DNA from: Candidatus Pseudolachnospira avium
GTDB taxonomy: Bacteria > Bacillota > Clostridia > Lachnospirales > Lachnospiraceae
NCBI GenBank assembly: GCA_904420025.1
Contig: CAJFTW010000064.1
Coordinates: forward strand, 1-43,053
Length of the DNA stretch: 43,053 nucleotides
Direction of reading: 5' to 3'
The notes below the pieces were generated by a model. It worked only from the letters and a program-made list of their open reading frames with translations. It was not told the origin of the DNA and made no database searches. This document shows, piece by piece, positions 35,783-43,053 of this stretch. Made by a program: the position numbers and the translations under genes. Numbering within the stretch: the stretch's first letter is position 1; each line of letters opens with the position of its first letter.

Positions 35783-35998
35783 ATGGCTAACACATCTACT
35801 GGAAGACTGGAAGTTCCGGAAGCAAAGGAAGCTCTGGACCGTTTTAAAATGGAAGTTGCTGACGAGCTGGGCGTGCCGCTGACCAACGGTTACAACGGCA
35901 ACCTGACCTCTTATCAGAACGGCAGTGTGGGCGGTTATATGGTTAAGAAGATGATCGCCGAGCAGGAGAAGCAGATGGCTGGCAAGCCCAACCGTTAA
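35783..35998 (+). CDS. Alpha/beta-type small acid-soluble spore protein
   Basis: DNA-binding protein that coats and protects spore DNA, 71 residues from ATG 35783 (GGAGG upstream). The first family motif with the germination-protease site is around KMEVADELGVPL, and the second DNA-binding motif is GGYMVKKMIAEQE. N-terminus ANTSTGRLEVPEAKEAL. Strong evidence that the organism forms spores. Confidence 0.93.
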   Translation: MANTSTGRLEVPEAKEALDRFKMEVADELGVPLTNGYNGNLTSYQNGSVGGYMVKKMIAEQEKQMAGKPNR

Positions 35999-36045
35999 GC
36001 CTGCCAGTTTCCAAACAAAGAGCTACGGCCGCTGGCGGCCGGAAG

Positions 36046-36079
36046 AAAAACAGCCTTTCCATACGGGAAGGCTGTTTTT
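36046..36079. terminator. Bidirectional terminator between spore protein and symporter genes
   Basis: AAAAA-CAGCCTTTCC (36046-36060), ATAC loop, GGGAAGGCTG-TTTTT (36065-36079), with one G-T pair. A on one side and T on the other let it serve both the spore protein gene (plus) and the convergent AGCS gene (minus). Confidence 0.88.
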
Positions 36080-36154
36080 CCCGCGTGGGAGTTCCCCGGT
36101 ACGTTTTTCCCAGGCGCGTTCCTTCCCCGATGGTGTGAGGGACGCACCGCCGTT

Positions 36155-37426
36155 TTAATGCCCTCCTGCCTGCCTCCGCAGATACGCCCGTGTCCTCCTC
36201 CCCACCTGCTTCCGCAGGCAGAACAGGCAGAATAGATTGGGGATGGCCAGAAGCTGGTTGCACAGATCGGAAATCCGCCACACATCCGCCAGCTCTCCCA
36301 GGCAGCCCACCACGGTCATGCCGAAAAACAAGGCAAGATACAGCCCCCGGCCCCGGCCGCCCCCAAGATACTCCACGCATTCCAGGCCAAAGAAGCTCCA
36401 GCCGATGAGGGTGGAAAGGGCAAAAAAGAAGATGCTCACTGCCAGGATCTGCTCTCCCCAGGCGCCAAACACAGAGGAGAAAGCCTTCAGGGTCATGGCT
36501 GCGCCGTCCACGCCGCTGTCCCAGGCGCCGGTAACCAGCAGCACCAGGCCGGTGACCGTACACATAACAATGGTGTCCAGAAATACCTCCAGAACGCCCC
36601 ACATCCCCTGTTCCGCCGGCTCCTTCACGGTGGACTGGGCATGGGCAATCACAGAGCTTCCCAAGCCCGCCTCATTGGAAAAGACGCCGCGGGCAATGCC
36701 AATGGTCATGGCCCGCCAGGAAAAGGCGTCCGAGAGCACCAGGCGCACCGCCTGCCCCAGCCGTTCCCGGAAGCACCAGAGGATCCCAAAGGACCCGGCC
36801 AGGTAAAACAGGGACATCAGCGGCACCAGCCAGCTGGTGGCCAGCCCCACCCGTTTGCCGCCGCCCCGACAGAAATGCCAGACCAGCAAGGCCAGGAACG
36901 GGGCGGTGACCAGCGGGGAAATCTGCCAGGTTCCCTCCAGGGCCTGGGCAATGGAGTTGGCCTGGGCCATATTCCCCATGCCAAAGGACACCAGCACACA
37001 GAGGAATGCGTAGAGCAGGCCCAGCGGCCGGTTTTGCAGCCCCTGTTCTATGGTTACCATCGTGCCGCCTATATATCCGCCTCCGGGGCGTGGCTTCCGG
37101 TAAATATGCCCCAGCAGTTTTTCCGCGTAGGAGGTCATCATGCCGAAGAAGGAGGAAACCCACATCCAGAACAGGGTACCGGGACCGCCGGCAGCCAGGG
37201 CCGTGGCCACCCCCACAATATTCCCGGTGCCAATGGTGGCTGCCAGGGAGGTGCAGAGGGCCTGCCAGGGGCTCATAACCCCCTCTTCCGTCCCGGAACC
37301 GCCGGCGCCTTTTCCGAAGCAGGTGCCCAGCGTTTTCTTCAGCCAAAGTCCCGCATGGGTCAGCTGGAAGAAGCGGGTGCTCCCGGTAAAATAGATTCCC
37401 GCTGACAGGATCAAGAGAAGCAGCAT
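36155..37426 (-). CDS. AGCS-family sodium/alanine symporter
   Basis: Sodium-coupled uptake of alanine or glycine, 423 residues, about ten membrane segments. Family blocks include RFFQLTHAGLW, the signature SLAATIGTGNIVGVATAL, GGGYIGGTM, and IARGVFSNEAGLGSSVIAHA. It is somewhat short at the N-terminus, where about 20 residues of the first segment (an LWGPPM-like stretch) are missing, but ATG 37426 has a strong AGGAGG and no better start is seen. Its ribosome site lies in a hairpin (see next entry). Confidence 0.92.
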   Translation of the reverse strand: MLLLLILSAGIYFTGSTRFFQLTHAGLWLKKTLGTCFGKGAGGSGTEEGVMSPWQALCTSLAATIGTGNIVGVATALAAGGPGTLFWMWVSSFFGMMTSYAEKLLGHIYRKPRPGGGYIGGTMVTIEQGLQNRPLGLLYAFLCVLVSFGMGNMAQANSIAQALEGTWQISPLVTAPFLALLVWHFCRGGGKRVGLATSWLVPLMSLFYLAGSFGILWCFRERLGQAVRLVLSDAFSWRAMTIGIARGVFSNEAGLGSSVIAHAQSTVKEPAEQGMWGVLEVFLDTIVMCTVTGLVLLVTGAWDSGVDGAAMTLKAFSSVFGAWGEQILAVSIFFFALSTLIGWSFFGLECVEYLGGGRGRGLYLALFFGMTVVGCLGELADVWRISDLCNQLLAIPNLFCLFCLRKQVGRRTRAYLRRQAGGH

Positions 37427-37432
37427 AAAAAA

Positions 37433-37468
37433 CCTCCTGCACAGGCTCTTTCTAGTCTATGCAGGAGG
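37433..37468 (-). promoter_or_regulatory. Hairpin combining terminator shape with AGCS ribosome binding site
   Basis: Arms CCTCCTGCA (37433-37441) and TGCAGGAGG (37460-37468) are perfect over 9 bp with an 18-base loop. In minus-strand RNA the second arm holds the AGGAGG of the AGCS gene and is followed directly by six U and the AUG. It could end apbE transcripts, hide the ribosome site, or both. Confidence 0.6.
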
Positions 37469-37480
37469 AGCGTGGGTTCA

Positions 37481-38524
37481 TTACGCTTCCACCAAATGGC
37501 TGGTGATGCCCTCGGCAGGGGTAAAACGGTCTTCCAGGTTTTCGGTGTAGTACACCTCCCCCTGGCTGGTCACCCAGACCACCCCCACCTGGGGATACTG
37601 TTCCCGCCAGAAGGTGACGGAATCCTCCAGGCCCAGCACAAACAGGGAGGTGGACAGTGCATCCGCCAGAAACCCGTTGTCCGTGACAATGGTCACCGAC
37701 TCCAAGCCATTCTCCACCGGATACCCGGTCCCGCTGTCCAGAATATGGTGATACCGTTTCCCGTCTGCCTCAAAGTACCGCTGATAGGTCCCGGAAGTCA
37801 CCACCGCCTCATCCTCGGCGGTGAAGGAGGCCACCAGCCCCTGGCCGGATGGATCCTGGATGCCAATGCGCCAGGCCGTGCCGTCCTCCTTTCTGCCATG
37901 GGCATAAATGTTGCCGCCCAGATCCAGCAGTGCGGAAGAAACCTGGTTTTCCCGGAGAAGCTCCACGCAGCGGTCGGTGAGATACCCTTTCCCCACCGCC
38001 CCCAGATCCAGCTCCATCCCCTCCGGCAGCCACACCTGGGTGCCATCCATCTCTATCTCCTCCCAATGGATTTTTTCCATGGCATCCGAGAGGGTGGCCG
38101 CATCCGGGACGTGGTAGTCGCCGGTAGTAAAGCCCCAGGCCTGGGTTACCGGGTACAGGGCAATGTTTAAGGCTCCGCCTGTCTCCCGGGAGATTTCCAG
38201 GCATCCGTCCAGAATATCCGCCAGCTCCTGGCTGGCCGTGAAAGCCTCGCCCTCCCGATGGTTCAGCTGGTACAGCTCACTGTCTGGATCTGTGGCGGAC
38301 AGCAGCAGGTCCACCCGCTGCACCTCGTCCCGCAGCACCCCCTCTAGATTGCTGTCCGGGGAAGCAAGCACCTGAAAGCGCATGATGGTATCCATGGCAT
38401 ACACCGAGGACTCCTGGTACTCCTTCGGCTGCGAACACCCTGCCAGCAGTGCGGCCAGCGCGGCCAGCAGGGCGGAATGTACCGCCTTTTTCCCCCAAAC
38501 CGTTTTCCGTTGTTGTCTTTTCAT
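37481..38524 (-). CDS. apbE: FAD:protein FMN transferase ApbE (lipoprotein)
   Basis: Attaches FMN covalently to Thr/Ser of flavoproteins such as Rnf and NQR subunits, outside the membrane. 347 residues. Signal peptide with lipobox LLAGC. SSVYAMDTIMRFQV, TGGALNIALYPV, the LDLGAVGKGYLTDR FAD/Mg region, and TSGTYQRYF are followed by HHILDSGTGYP. ATG 38524 is used because of the G-rich ribosome site just upstream; 38536 lacks one. No target flavoprotein gene is in the window. Confidence 0.94.
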   Translation of the reverse strand: MKRQQRKTVWGKKAVHSALLAALAALLAGCSQPKEYQESSVYAMDTIMRFQVLASPDSNLEGVLRDEVQRVDLLLSATDPDSELYQLNHREGEAFTASQELADILDGCLEISRETGGALNIALYPVTQAWGFTTGDYHVPDAATLSDAMEKIHWEEIEMDGTQVWLPEGMELDLGAVGKGYLTDRCVELLRENQVSSALLDLGGNIYAHGRKEDGTAWRIGIQDPSGQGLVASFTAEDEAVVTSGTYQRYFEADGKRYHHILDSGTGYPVENGLESVTIVTDNGFLADALSTSLFVLGLEDSVTFWREQYPQVGVVWVTSQGEVYYTENLEDRFTPAEGITSHLVEA

Positions 38525-38574
38525 AAGTCCCCCCATCTATATCCCTGATTCCAGATTTTATCCCCAGCCGGCTT

Positions 38575-39735
38575 CTATCCCAAATCCAGCTTCAGGTCAT
38601 TTTCCCGTATCCAACCCAGCCTCCGCAGCGGCAGGGCAAACAGCCAGGTGAGCAGGGCTGGCAGCACCAGACAGATCAATAGGACGCCCAGCCAGTCCCA
38701 TAGCCCCGGGGCAATAGCCATCTCACCCAGAGCCGCCGCCTGCTCCGAAGGGTTGCTCCAGCCGGTGATAACGCCAATGGGGCCCACCAGGCCGCAAGTG
38801 CCGCAGCCGGCCGAGACCGGCGTACCGTTCATCTTCATCCGGAAGACGCAGGTGGCCAAAGGGCCCGTCACCGCCGATGTAAGGGTCGGTGGGATCCATA
38901 TTTTCCAGTTTTTCAGAATGTTGGGGATCTGCAGCATGGAGGTACCCAGCCCCTGGGCTGCCAGCCCTCCCAGCCCGTTTTCCCGAAAGCTCATCACCGC
39001 AAATCCCACCATCTGGGCACAACAGCCGGCCACCGCAGCGCCGCCGGCCAGGCCCACCAGCCCCAGAGTAGCGCAGAGGGCCGCCGAGCTGATGGGAAGC
39101 GTAAGAGCCAGGCCCACCAGGACAGAAACCAGAATGCCCATAAAAAACGGCTGCAACTCTGTGGACCAGATTACTGCCTCCCCCACAGCCGCGGCAGCGC
39201 TCCCCACCGCCGGGGCAATCAGGAAGGCCAGGGCCGTCCCGGACACAATGGTCACAAAAGGAGTGACCAGTATGTCAATTTTGGTCTCCTTGGAGACCAT
39301 CTTCCCTAGCTCCGCCGCCACAATAGCAATCAGGAGTACCGCCAAGGGCCCCCCGGCCCCTCCCAGGTCATTGGCCGCCTGGCCCACCGCTACCAGGGAA
39401 AACAGCACCAGCGGCGGGGCCTGCAGCGCATGGCCAATAGCCACCGCCATGGCAGCGCCGGTGACCGAGGATGCAAAATCACCAATTTCCACCAGCCGCA
39501 CTGCCAGGTAATCCTGCAGCCCCACAGATACGGCATCGGCCAGATCCACCGTGGAGTCCCCGATGTTCTGGCCAATGGTCTTGATAATGGTTCCGATGAG
39601 CAGGGAGGCAAAGAGCCCCAAAGCCATAGCCCCCAGCGCATCAATCCCATACCGCTTTGCTGAAAACACAATGTTTTTCCGCTGCAAAAAGGCGGAAAAA
39701 CCCTTTTCCGAATGATTCTTCTCCATGTTCTGCAC
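38575..39735 (-). CDS. PfoS/R-like PTS EIIC-type membrane protein
   Basis: Hydrophobic protein, 386 residues, about ten membrane segments, rich in Gly and Ala. Blocks LGAMALGLFASLLIGTIIKTIGQ, AVGQAANDLGGAGGPLAVL and, near the end, CGTCGLVGPIGVI match the EIIC-like family that includes Clostridium perfringens PfoS/R. No PTS IIA or IIB gene is nearby and its substrate is unknown. GTG 39735 and ATG 39726 are both possible starts; the upstream GGAAAG does not decide between them. Confidence 0.85.
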   Translation of the reverse strand: MQNMEKNHSEKGFSAFLQRKNIVFSAKRYGIDALGAMALGLFASLLIGTIIKTIGQNIGDSTVDLADAVSVGLQDYLAVRLVEIGDFASSVTGAAMAVAIGHALQAPPLVLFSLVAVGQAANDLGGAGGPLAVLLIAIVAAELGKMVSKETKIDILVTPFVTIVSGTALAFLIAPAVGSAAAAVGEAVIWSTELQPFFMGILVSVLVGLALTLPISSAALCATLGLVGLAGGAAVAGCCAQMVGFAVMSFRENGLGGLAAQGLGTSMLQIPNILKNWKIWIPPTLTSAVTGPLATCVFRMKMNGTPVSAGCGTCGLVGPIGVITGWSNPSEQAAALGEMAIAPGLWDWLGVLLICLVLPALLTWLFALPLRRLGWIRENDLKLDLG

Positions 39736-39771
39736 TCGCTTTCCGGTTATTTTCCGGGCGAGCGCCCTGGC

Positions 39772-40662
39772 TCACCCGAAATAGTAGAGCCCGTCAAAGT
39801 AATCCTGAGCAGACACGGATACGCCATCCACCAGGATCTGACCGAACTCATCTACCGGGACCTGAAGCCACCCTTCCACACCAGTTTCCACATCCTGGAG
39901 GCAAACCCATTGCTGGTTGTCTGTTCCCAGTACCACCAGCCGGCTGCCGGCTTCCATTCGCAGTGTGTACGCATCCCCCTCACGGATCTCGATCAGGGAC
40001 AGCGCCCGCCGAAGCGTTACTTCATTTCCCATCTGGTAAAACTCCCGGGGGACTTCGGTAATTACGCCGTCCTCCAGGGCAAAGTCCATCTCCAGCGTAA
40101 AGCTCTGAAAGACTCTGCTTGTTCCGGCCGCCGTCACCTGCTGCTTCTCCGTGTCCACCCGATAAGAGGAAATCTCCCCCTCCAGGACACCGGCAGGCTC
40201 CAGCACACCCTGCTGGTACACATATACATGAGAATACTCATCCGCATTGTTCCCCTGATCCTCCAGCAAAATCTGGAGCTTCTCCCCGTCTATACTCATG
40301 GCATAGATGCTTCCGGTCAGCTGGTCGCCGCTGCCTTCAATTTCCGCATCCCCGATCCTCAGGTCAAACTCCCCTCTCTCCGGGTCCGTCACCTGATAGT
40401 TTATCGTCTCCGCGGTTCCATCTCCATCCAAATCGTATTCACAGGGAACAACCAGCTCCTTGATCAGGCCGTTGTAAACCGGGTCTTTAAAGTTTTCCGG
40501 GGCCACCGCGGAGGATGGGCTCACGGAATTTTCCGGATCTTCTTCCACTGCCGCCGCGCTGGTGGGAATTGCCATGGTGGCTGGCTCCCGCTCCCGGCTT
40601 CCGCAGCCGGCCAGCAGAAACGCTGACAGAACCAAGAGTAATGTTCCTAATCTCTTTTGCAT
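39772..40662 (-). CDS. Putative lipoprotein of unknown function
   Basis: Product of 296 residues from ATG 40662, starting MQKRLGTLLLVLSAFLLAGC, a clear lipobox signal. A low-complexity Ser/Ala/Pro/Glu linker runs to about residue 55. A DLDGDGTAE segment (about 75) resembles a calcium-binding repeat of FG-GAP/VCBS type. The last 70 residues (LRMEAGSRLVVLGTDNQQWV...GWLQVP) look like an SH3-type wall-binding module. The function is unknown; a surface sensor or wall-associated protein is possible. Transcribed from a promoter about 190 bases upstream. Confidence 0.82.
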   Translation of the reverse strand: MQKRLGTLLLVLSAFLLAGCGSREREPATMAIPTSAAAVEEDPENSVSPSSAVAPENFKDPVYNGLIKELVVPCEYDLDGDGTAETINYQVTDPERGEFDLRIGDAEIEGSGDQLTGSIYAMSIDGEKLQILLEDQGNNADEYSHVYVYQQGVLEPAGVLEGEISSYRVDTEKQQVTAAGTSRVFQSFTLEMDFALEDGVITEVPREFYQMGNEVTLRRALSLIEIREGDAYTLRMEAGSRLVVLGTDNQQWVCLQDVETGVEGWLQVPVDEFGQILVDGVSVSAQDYFDGLYYFG

Positions 40663-40862
40663 CCAGAATTCCAGCCTTTCTAACCAAATCTGCCATTTTA
40701 TGATACCAGCCGGGATCGGGGGATTCACGGAAGAAAATCTTATTGATTTCTTAATTTTTTGCAGACTGATGCCGCGTTCTCTCGCTTTCCGCATCCAGAG
40801 GGGATCCATCCGCCGGGACCGGGGAGGCCCTTCTGTGAAAATGCAACATGCACAGCGAGTTC

Positions 40863-40891
40863 ATTATACCGGATTCAACAAAAGCCGTCAA
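40863..40891 (-). promoter_or_regulatory. Promoter of the lipoprotein gene
   Basis: On the minus strand, TTGACG (40886-40891), 17 bases, TATAAT (40863-40868). Predicted transcripts start near 40857, leaving a leader of about 190 bases before the lipoprotein ATG. The leader is in frame and open, but no upstream start has a good ribosome site. Confidence 0.75.
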
Positions 40892-40972
40892 GCATGCCCC
40901 CCACTATTCTTCCTCATATTCCTGCATCCTCCTGCCATTGTCTCCCATGCGTAAAAATCGCGCTGAAAATTG

Positions 40973-41001
40973 TTGAAACTTCCCCCTGTGTGTACTATAC
41001 T
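40973..41001 (+). promoter_or_regulatory. Promoter of the uracil/xanthine permease gene
   Basis: TTGAAA (40973-40978), 17-base spacer, TATACT (40996-41001). The start point is expected near 41008, giving a leader of about 50 bases. Divergent from the lipoprotein promoter, about 80 bases away. Confidence 0.8.
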
Positions 41002-41058
41002 AAGATGAAATTGAGGCACACCTCCGGGTGCAAAGAGAAAGGAAAGGATGCACTGCAC

Positions 41059-42447
41059 ATGAAAGAACACTCCAACACCATCGGCTATCTGCCGGAAGAA
41101 CGGCCCAGTACCGGGAAACTTCTGCTGTATGCCATTCAGCAGGTCATTGTCATGTTCCCCGCCACCGTTACGGTTGCGCTGGTTACCGGCTTCCAGGTTT
41201 CCACCACCATCTTTGCCAGCGGGCTGGCAACCCTCTGCTTTATCCTGATCACAGGCAGGAAAATCCCGCTGTATTACGGCTCCAGCTTCGCCTACTTGAC
41301 CGCCATCGCCAGCATGTGCGCGGCGGAGGGCTTTGAAAAGGTGGACGGCATCTTACCCACGGAGGCCATCCAGTATGCCCAGTTCGGCATCATCCTCTCC
41401 GGCCTGGTCTCCATTGCCGCCGGCCTGCTGGTCCGCCTCTTTGGGAAGAAGGTGGTAGAGACCATCCTTCCCGCCTCCATCACCGGTCCGGTGGCCATGA
41501 TCATCGGCCTGACCTTGGCCGGAAACGCCCTCAGCGATGCCATTCCCAATGTCACGGAGGTTTCTTCGGAGAGCGTGGCCTGGACCATTGTGGCCCTGAT
41601 CACCCTGTTGTCCACCATCCTGTACTCCAAATACCTGAGGGGCTTTCTAGGGCAGCTGCCCCTGCTTTTGGGCGTGCTCACCGGCTGCGCCGCTGCCGGT
41701 ATAATCTGCGCCGCTGGCTGGGCCAACCTGTTCCGGGCCATGCCAGCCGCCGCGCTGGAGGCGTCCCTGTGGCGGCTGGGTGACGGTTCCCTCTTTGCGG
41801 TTCCGGCATTCTCCCTGCCCAAGGTATCCTGGACGGCGGTGGCGGCCATCATGCCCATTGCCATTGCCACCATCCCAGAATCCACAGCCCACATGTACCA
41901 GCTGGACATTTATGTCAATGACGTGGCACGGCGGAAGGGCAAGAAGATGAAATACAGCCTCATCGACATGCTGGACCGGAACCTGATCGGCGATGGTATC
42001 TGCGATATGATCTCCGGTGTCATCGGCGGCCCGGCGGGCACCAATTACGGGGAAAACATCAGCACTATGGCCATCACCAAGGTCTTTTCCGTGCCGGTTC
42101 TGGTGGCGGCAGCCATCATTGCCATGATCGTCAGCTTCTTCACGCCTCTGATCCAGGTAATCTACGGCATTCCCCTGGCCGTCATCGGCGGGCTGGAGAT
42201 CTACCTGTTCGGCGCCATTGCAGCCCAGGGCGTTGCCATTATGATTGACAAGAAGGTGGACATGTTCTCCTCCAAGAACATTGCGGTCATCGCCTCCATT
42301 ATGGTCATCGGCATCGGCGGGAACTATGCCTTCGGCGGAAACATCCCGTTCTTTGGCCTCCAGATCCCCTGCATTGCCGGGGCGGCCATCTTTGGCATTC
42401 TGCTGAACCTGCTGCTGAGTATTGGGGAGAAAAAGGAAGAGGAATAA
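41059..42447 (+). CDS. NCS2-family nucleobase:cation symporter, probably uracil permease
   Basis: Imports uracil or xanthine with protons or sodium, 462 residues, about 12 to 14 membrane segments. QQVIVMFPATVTVALVTGF, PLYYGSSFAYL, the signature GGPAGTNYGENISTMAITKV (close to the TxYGENIG of UraA-type uracil permeases) and GGLEIYLFG support the family. ATG 41059 is preceded by AAAGGA; the frame is open further upstream but crosses the promoter. UraA is the nearest guess, but xanthine cannot be excluded. Single-gene unit with its own promoter and terminator. Confidence 0.9.
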   Translation: MKEHSNTIGYLPEERPSTGKLLLYAIQQVIVMFPATVTVALVTGFQVSTTIFASGLATLCFILITGRKIPLYYGSSFAYLTAIASMCAAEGFEKVDGILPTEAIQYAQFGIILSGLVSIAAGLLVRLFGKKVVETILPASITGPVAMIIGLTLAGNALSDAIPNVTEVSSESVAWTIVALITLLSTILYSKYLRGFLGQLPLLLGVLTGCAAAGIICAAGWANLFRAMPAAALEASLWRLGDGSLFAVPAFSLPKVSWTAVAAIMPIAIATIPESTAHMYQLDIYVNDVARRKGKKMKYSLIDMLDRNLIGDGICDMISGVIGGPAGTNYGENISTMAITKVFSVPVLVAAAIIAMIVSFFTPLIQVIYGIPLAVIGGLEIYLFGAIAAQGVAIMIDKKVDMFSSKNIAVIASIMVIGIGGNYAFGGNIPFFGLQIPCIAGAAIFGILLNLLLSIGEKKEEE

Positions 42448-42458
42448 CCCGAAGAAGG

Positions 42459-42494
42459 ACGGGTCCGGGCATAAGAGTCCGGGCCCGTTTTTTT
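42459..42494 (+). terminator. Terminator of the permease gene
   Basis: ACGGGTCCGG (42459-42468) pairs with CCGGGCCCGT (42479-42488) with one G-T pair and a 10-base loop, followed by seven T. Begins 12 bases after the stop. Confidence 0.92.
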
Positions 42495-42507
42495 CTTGCG
42501 CGATAAG

Positions 42508-42576
42508 CCTGGCAAGCGGCCGTCATGCTTGCGACGCGAAGCAAGTCCTTTAGGGCATGAGCGGCCATTTGCCAGG
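42508..42576. repeat. Long nested imperfect inverted repeat
   Basis: Arms CCTGGCAA (42508-42515) and TTGCCAGG (42569-42576) are perfect. Inside, GGCCGTCATGC (42518-42528) faces GCATGAGCGGCC (42555-42566) with one bulge. The centre holds CTTGC (42528-42532) facing GCAAG (42541-42545). The whole could fold into one branched stem of about 69 bases. No T tract follows, so it is not a plain terminator. Possibly an interspersed palindromic element or structured RNA. Confidence 0.65.
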
Positions 42577-42592
42577 GGCCCTGTTTCCTATC

Positions 42593-42621
42593 TTGACATT
42601 TCTAGTTTTCCATGACACAAT
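42593..42621 (+). promoter_or_regulatory. Promoter of the Uma2-family gene
   Basis: TTGACA (42593-42598), 17 bases, CACAAT (42616-42621) preceded by TGA, an acceptable -10 with a consensus -35. The leader would be about 18 bases. Confidence 0.6.
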
Positions 42622-42645
42622 GGGACTCAAACAGGAGGTATTTCT

Positions 42646-43053
42646 ATGCCGTTACCAAGAGAAAACCGTTATACGCTGGAAGACATTTTCAACCTGCCGG
42701 ATGGCCAGCGGGCGGAACTGATTGGCGGGCAAATTTATATAATGTCCCCGCCCAGCCGGATTCATCAAAAGCTGGTAATCAAACTTGGGCAGTATCTTAG
42801 CAATTATATTGACTCCAAGGGTGGATCCTGCGAGGTCTATACCGCCCCCTTCGCCGTTATCCTGAATCAGGATGAGGATACCTACGTGGAGCCGGACATC
42901 AGCGTGATCTGCGGCAAAGAGAAGCTGTCGGACCGGGGCTGTGAAGGTGCTCCTGACATGGTGATCGAGATTGTATCCCCCAGCAGCCGCCGGATGGACT
43001 ACAACCTCAAGAATGCTCTCTACGCGCAAGCCGGCGTCCGGGAATACTGGATC
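42646..43053 (+). CDS. Uma2-family (DUF820) restriction-endonuclease-like protein, 3' end cut
   Basis: The 136 codons present begin MPLPRENRYTLEDIFNLPDG with AGGAGG 8 bases upstream. The PD-(D/E)XK-type core shows ELIGGQIYIMSPPS, YVEPDISVIC (active-site Asp), and APDMVIEIVSPSS (Glu-x-Val in place of Glu-x-Lys). It ends in the family QAGVREYWI block at the window edge, so roughly 45-55 residues are missing. The family is abundant in cyanobacteria and Clostridia. A nuclease role is assumed from fold only. Confidence 0.9.
   Translation, partial: MPLPRENRYTLEDIFNLPDGQRAELIGGQIYIMSPPSRIHQKLVIKLGQYLSNYIDSKGGSCEVYTAPFAVILNQDEDTYVEPDISVICGKEKLSDRGCEGAPDMVIEIVSPSSRRMDYNLKNALYAQAGVREYWI

Noticed and set aside
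40759..41058. Upstream extension of the permease frame by 100 codons
   Set aside because: It would cross the promoter at 40973-41001 and adds residues unlike the family; ATG 41059 has its own ribosome site.
41002..41058. Purine riboswitch or PyrR site before the nucleobase permease
   Set aside because: The leader of about 50 bases is too short, and only a small GC hairpin is visible.
1..43053. CRISPR arrays, tRNA or rRNA genes, complete insertion sequences, phage genes
   Set aside because: No regularly spaced repeats, cloverleaf ends, rRNA blocks, transposase motifs or structural phage proteins were recognised on either strand by eye.

Overview
The window reads as chromosomal DNA of an anaerobic, spore-forming, GC-rich member of the Clostridia, most likely Lachnospiraceae or a close relative. 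Evidence for this: an alpha/beta-type small acid-soluble spore protein, a YlbJ-like sporulation membrane protein next to rsmD-coaD, RecU, a RelQ-type alarmone synthetase, a short-form HisG with HisZ, AGG-rich ribosome binding sites and sigma-A-like promoters. No RNA genes, CRISPR arrays or complete insertion sequences are visible. Both ends cut a gene (trpD at the left, a Uma2-family gene at the right).

Layout. (1) 1-4384, plus strand: tightly packed trp operon trpD-C-F-B-A with overlapping starts and stops; trpE/G would lie to the left. (2) 4500-13089, plus strand: two damaged-looking LysR regulators, then an enolase-superfamily dehydratase and a complete peptide-type ABC importer (two permeases, two ATPases, lipoprotein binding protein), followed by a class-C beta-lactamase-like serine hydrolase (13227-14792). 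A zinc alcohol dehydrogenase (14789-15832, minus) converges on the hydrolase. Together these look like an uptake and catabolism locus for an unidentified conjugated sugar acid or similar compound. (3) 15868-17574, minus: an AAA-ATPase/PD-(D/E)XK protein of visibly lower GC, probably acquired. (4) 17737-23181, minus: his operon hisZ-G-D-B-A-IE. It has a consensus sigma-A promoter, a perfect 12-bp-arm palindrome just downstream of the -10, and an intrinsic terminator. HisIE carries an extra N-terminal HisF-like segment, and hisF/hisH are absent from the operon. (5) 23280-30491, minus: a likely housekeeping operon pepD-relQ-rRNA methyltransferase-HAD-MBL-membrane protein-RluD-like-recU. (6) 30602-34315: ylbJ-like gene (plus) converging on coiled-coil protein, coaD and rsmD, with a GT2 glycosyltransferase upstream. 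(7) 34461-40662: aldo/keto reductase, spore protein, AGCS symporter, ApbE, PfoS/R-like EIIC membrane protein and a lipoprotein of unknown function. (8) 41059-end: NCS2 uracil/xanthine permease with a clear promoter and terminator, a nested inverted-repeat element, and the start of a Uma2-family gene.

Most of the window is ordinary core metabolism. The parts worth a second look are the dehydratase/ABC/hydrolase locus with its paired abnormal LysR genes, the his operator and the HisF-like HisIE extension, the structured trpC-trpF junction, the hairpin that combines a terminator shape with the AGCS ribosome binding site, and two nested-hairpin intergenic elements. All function calls come from motif recognition by eye; no database search was run.
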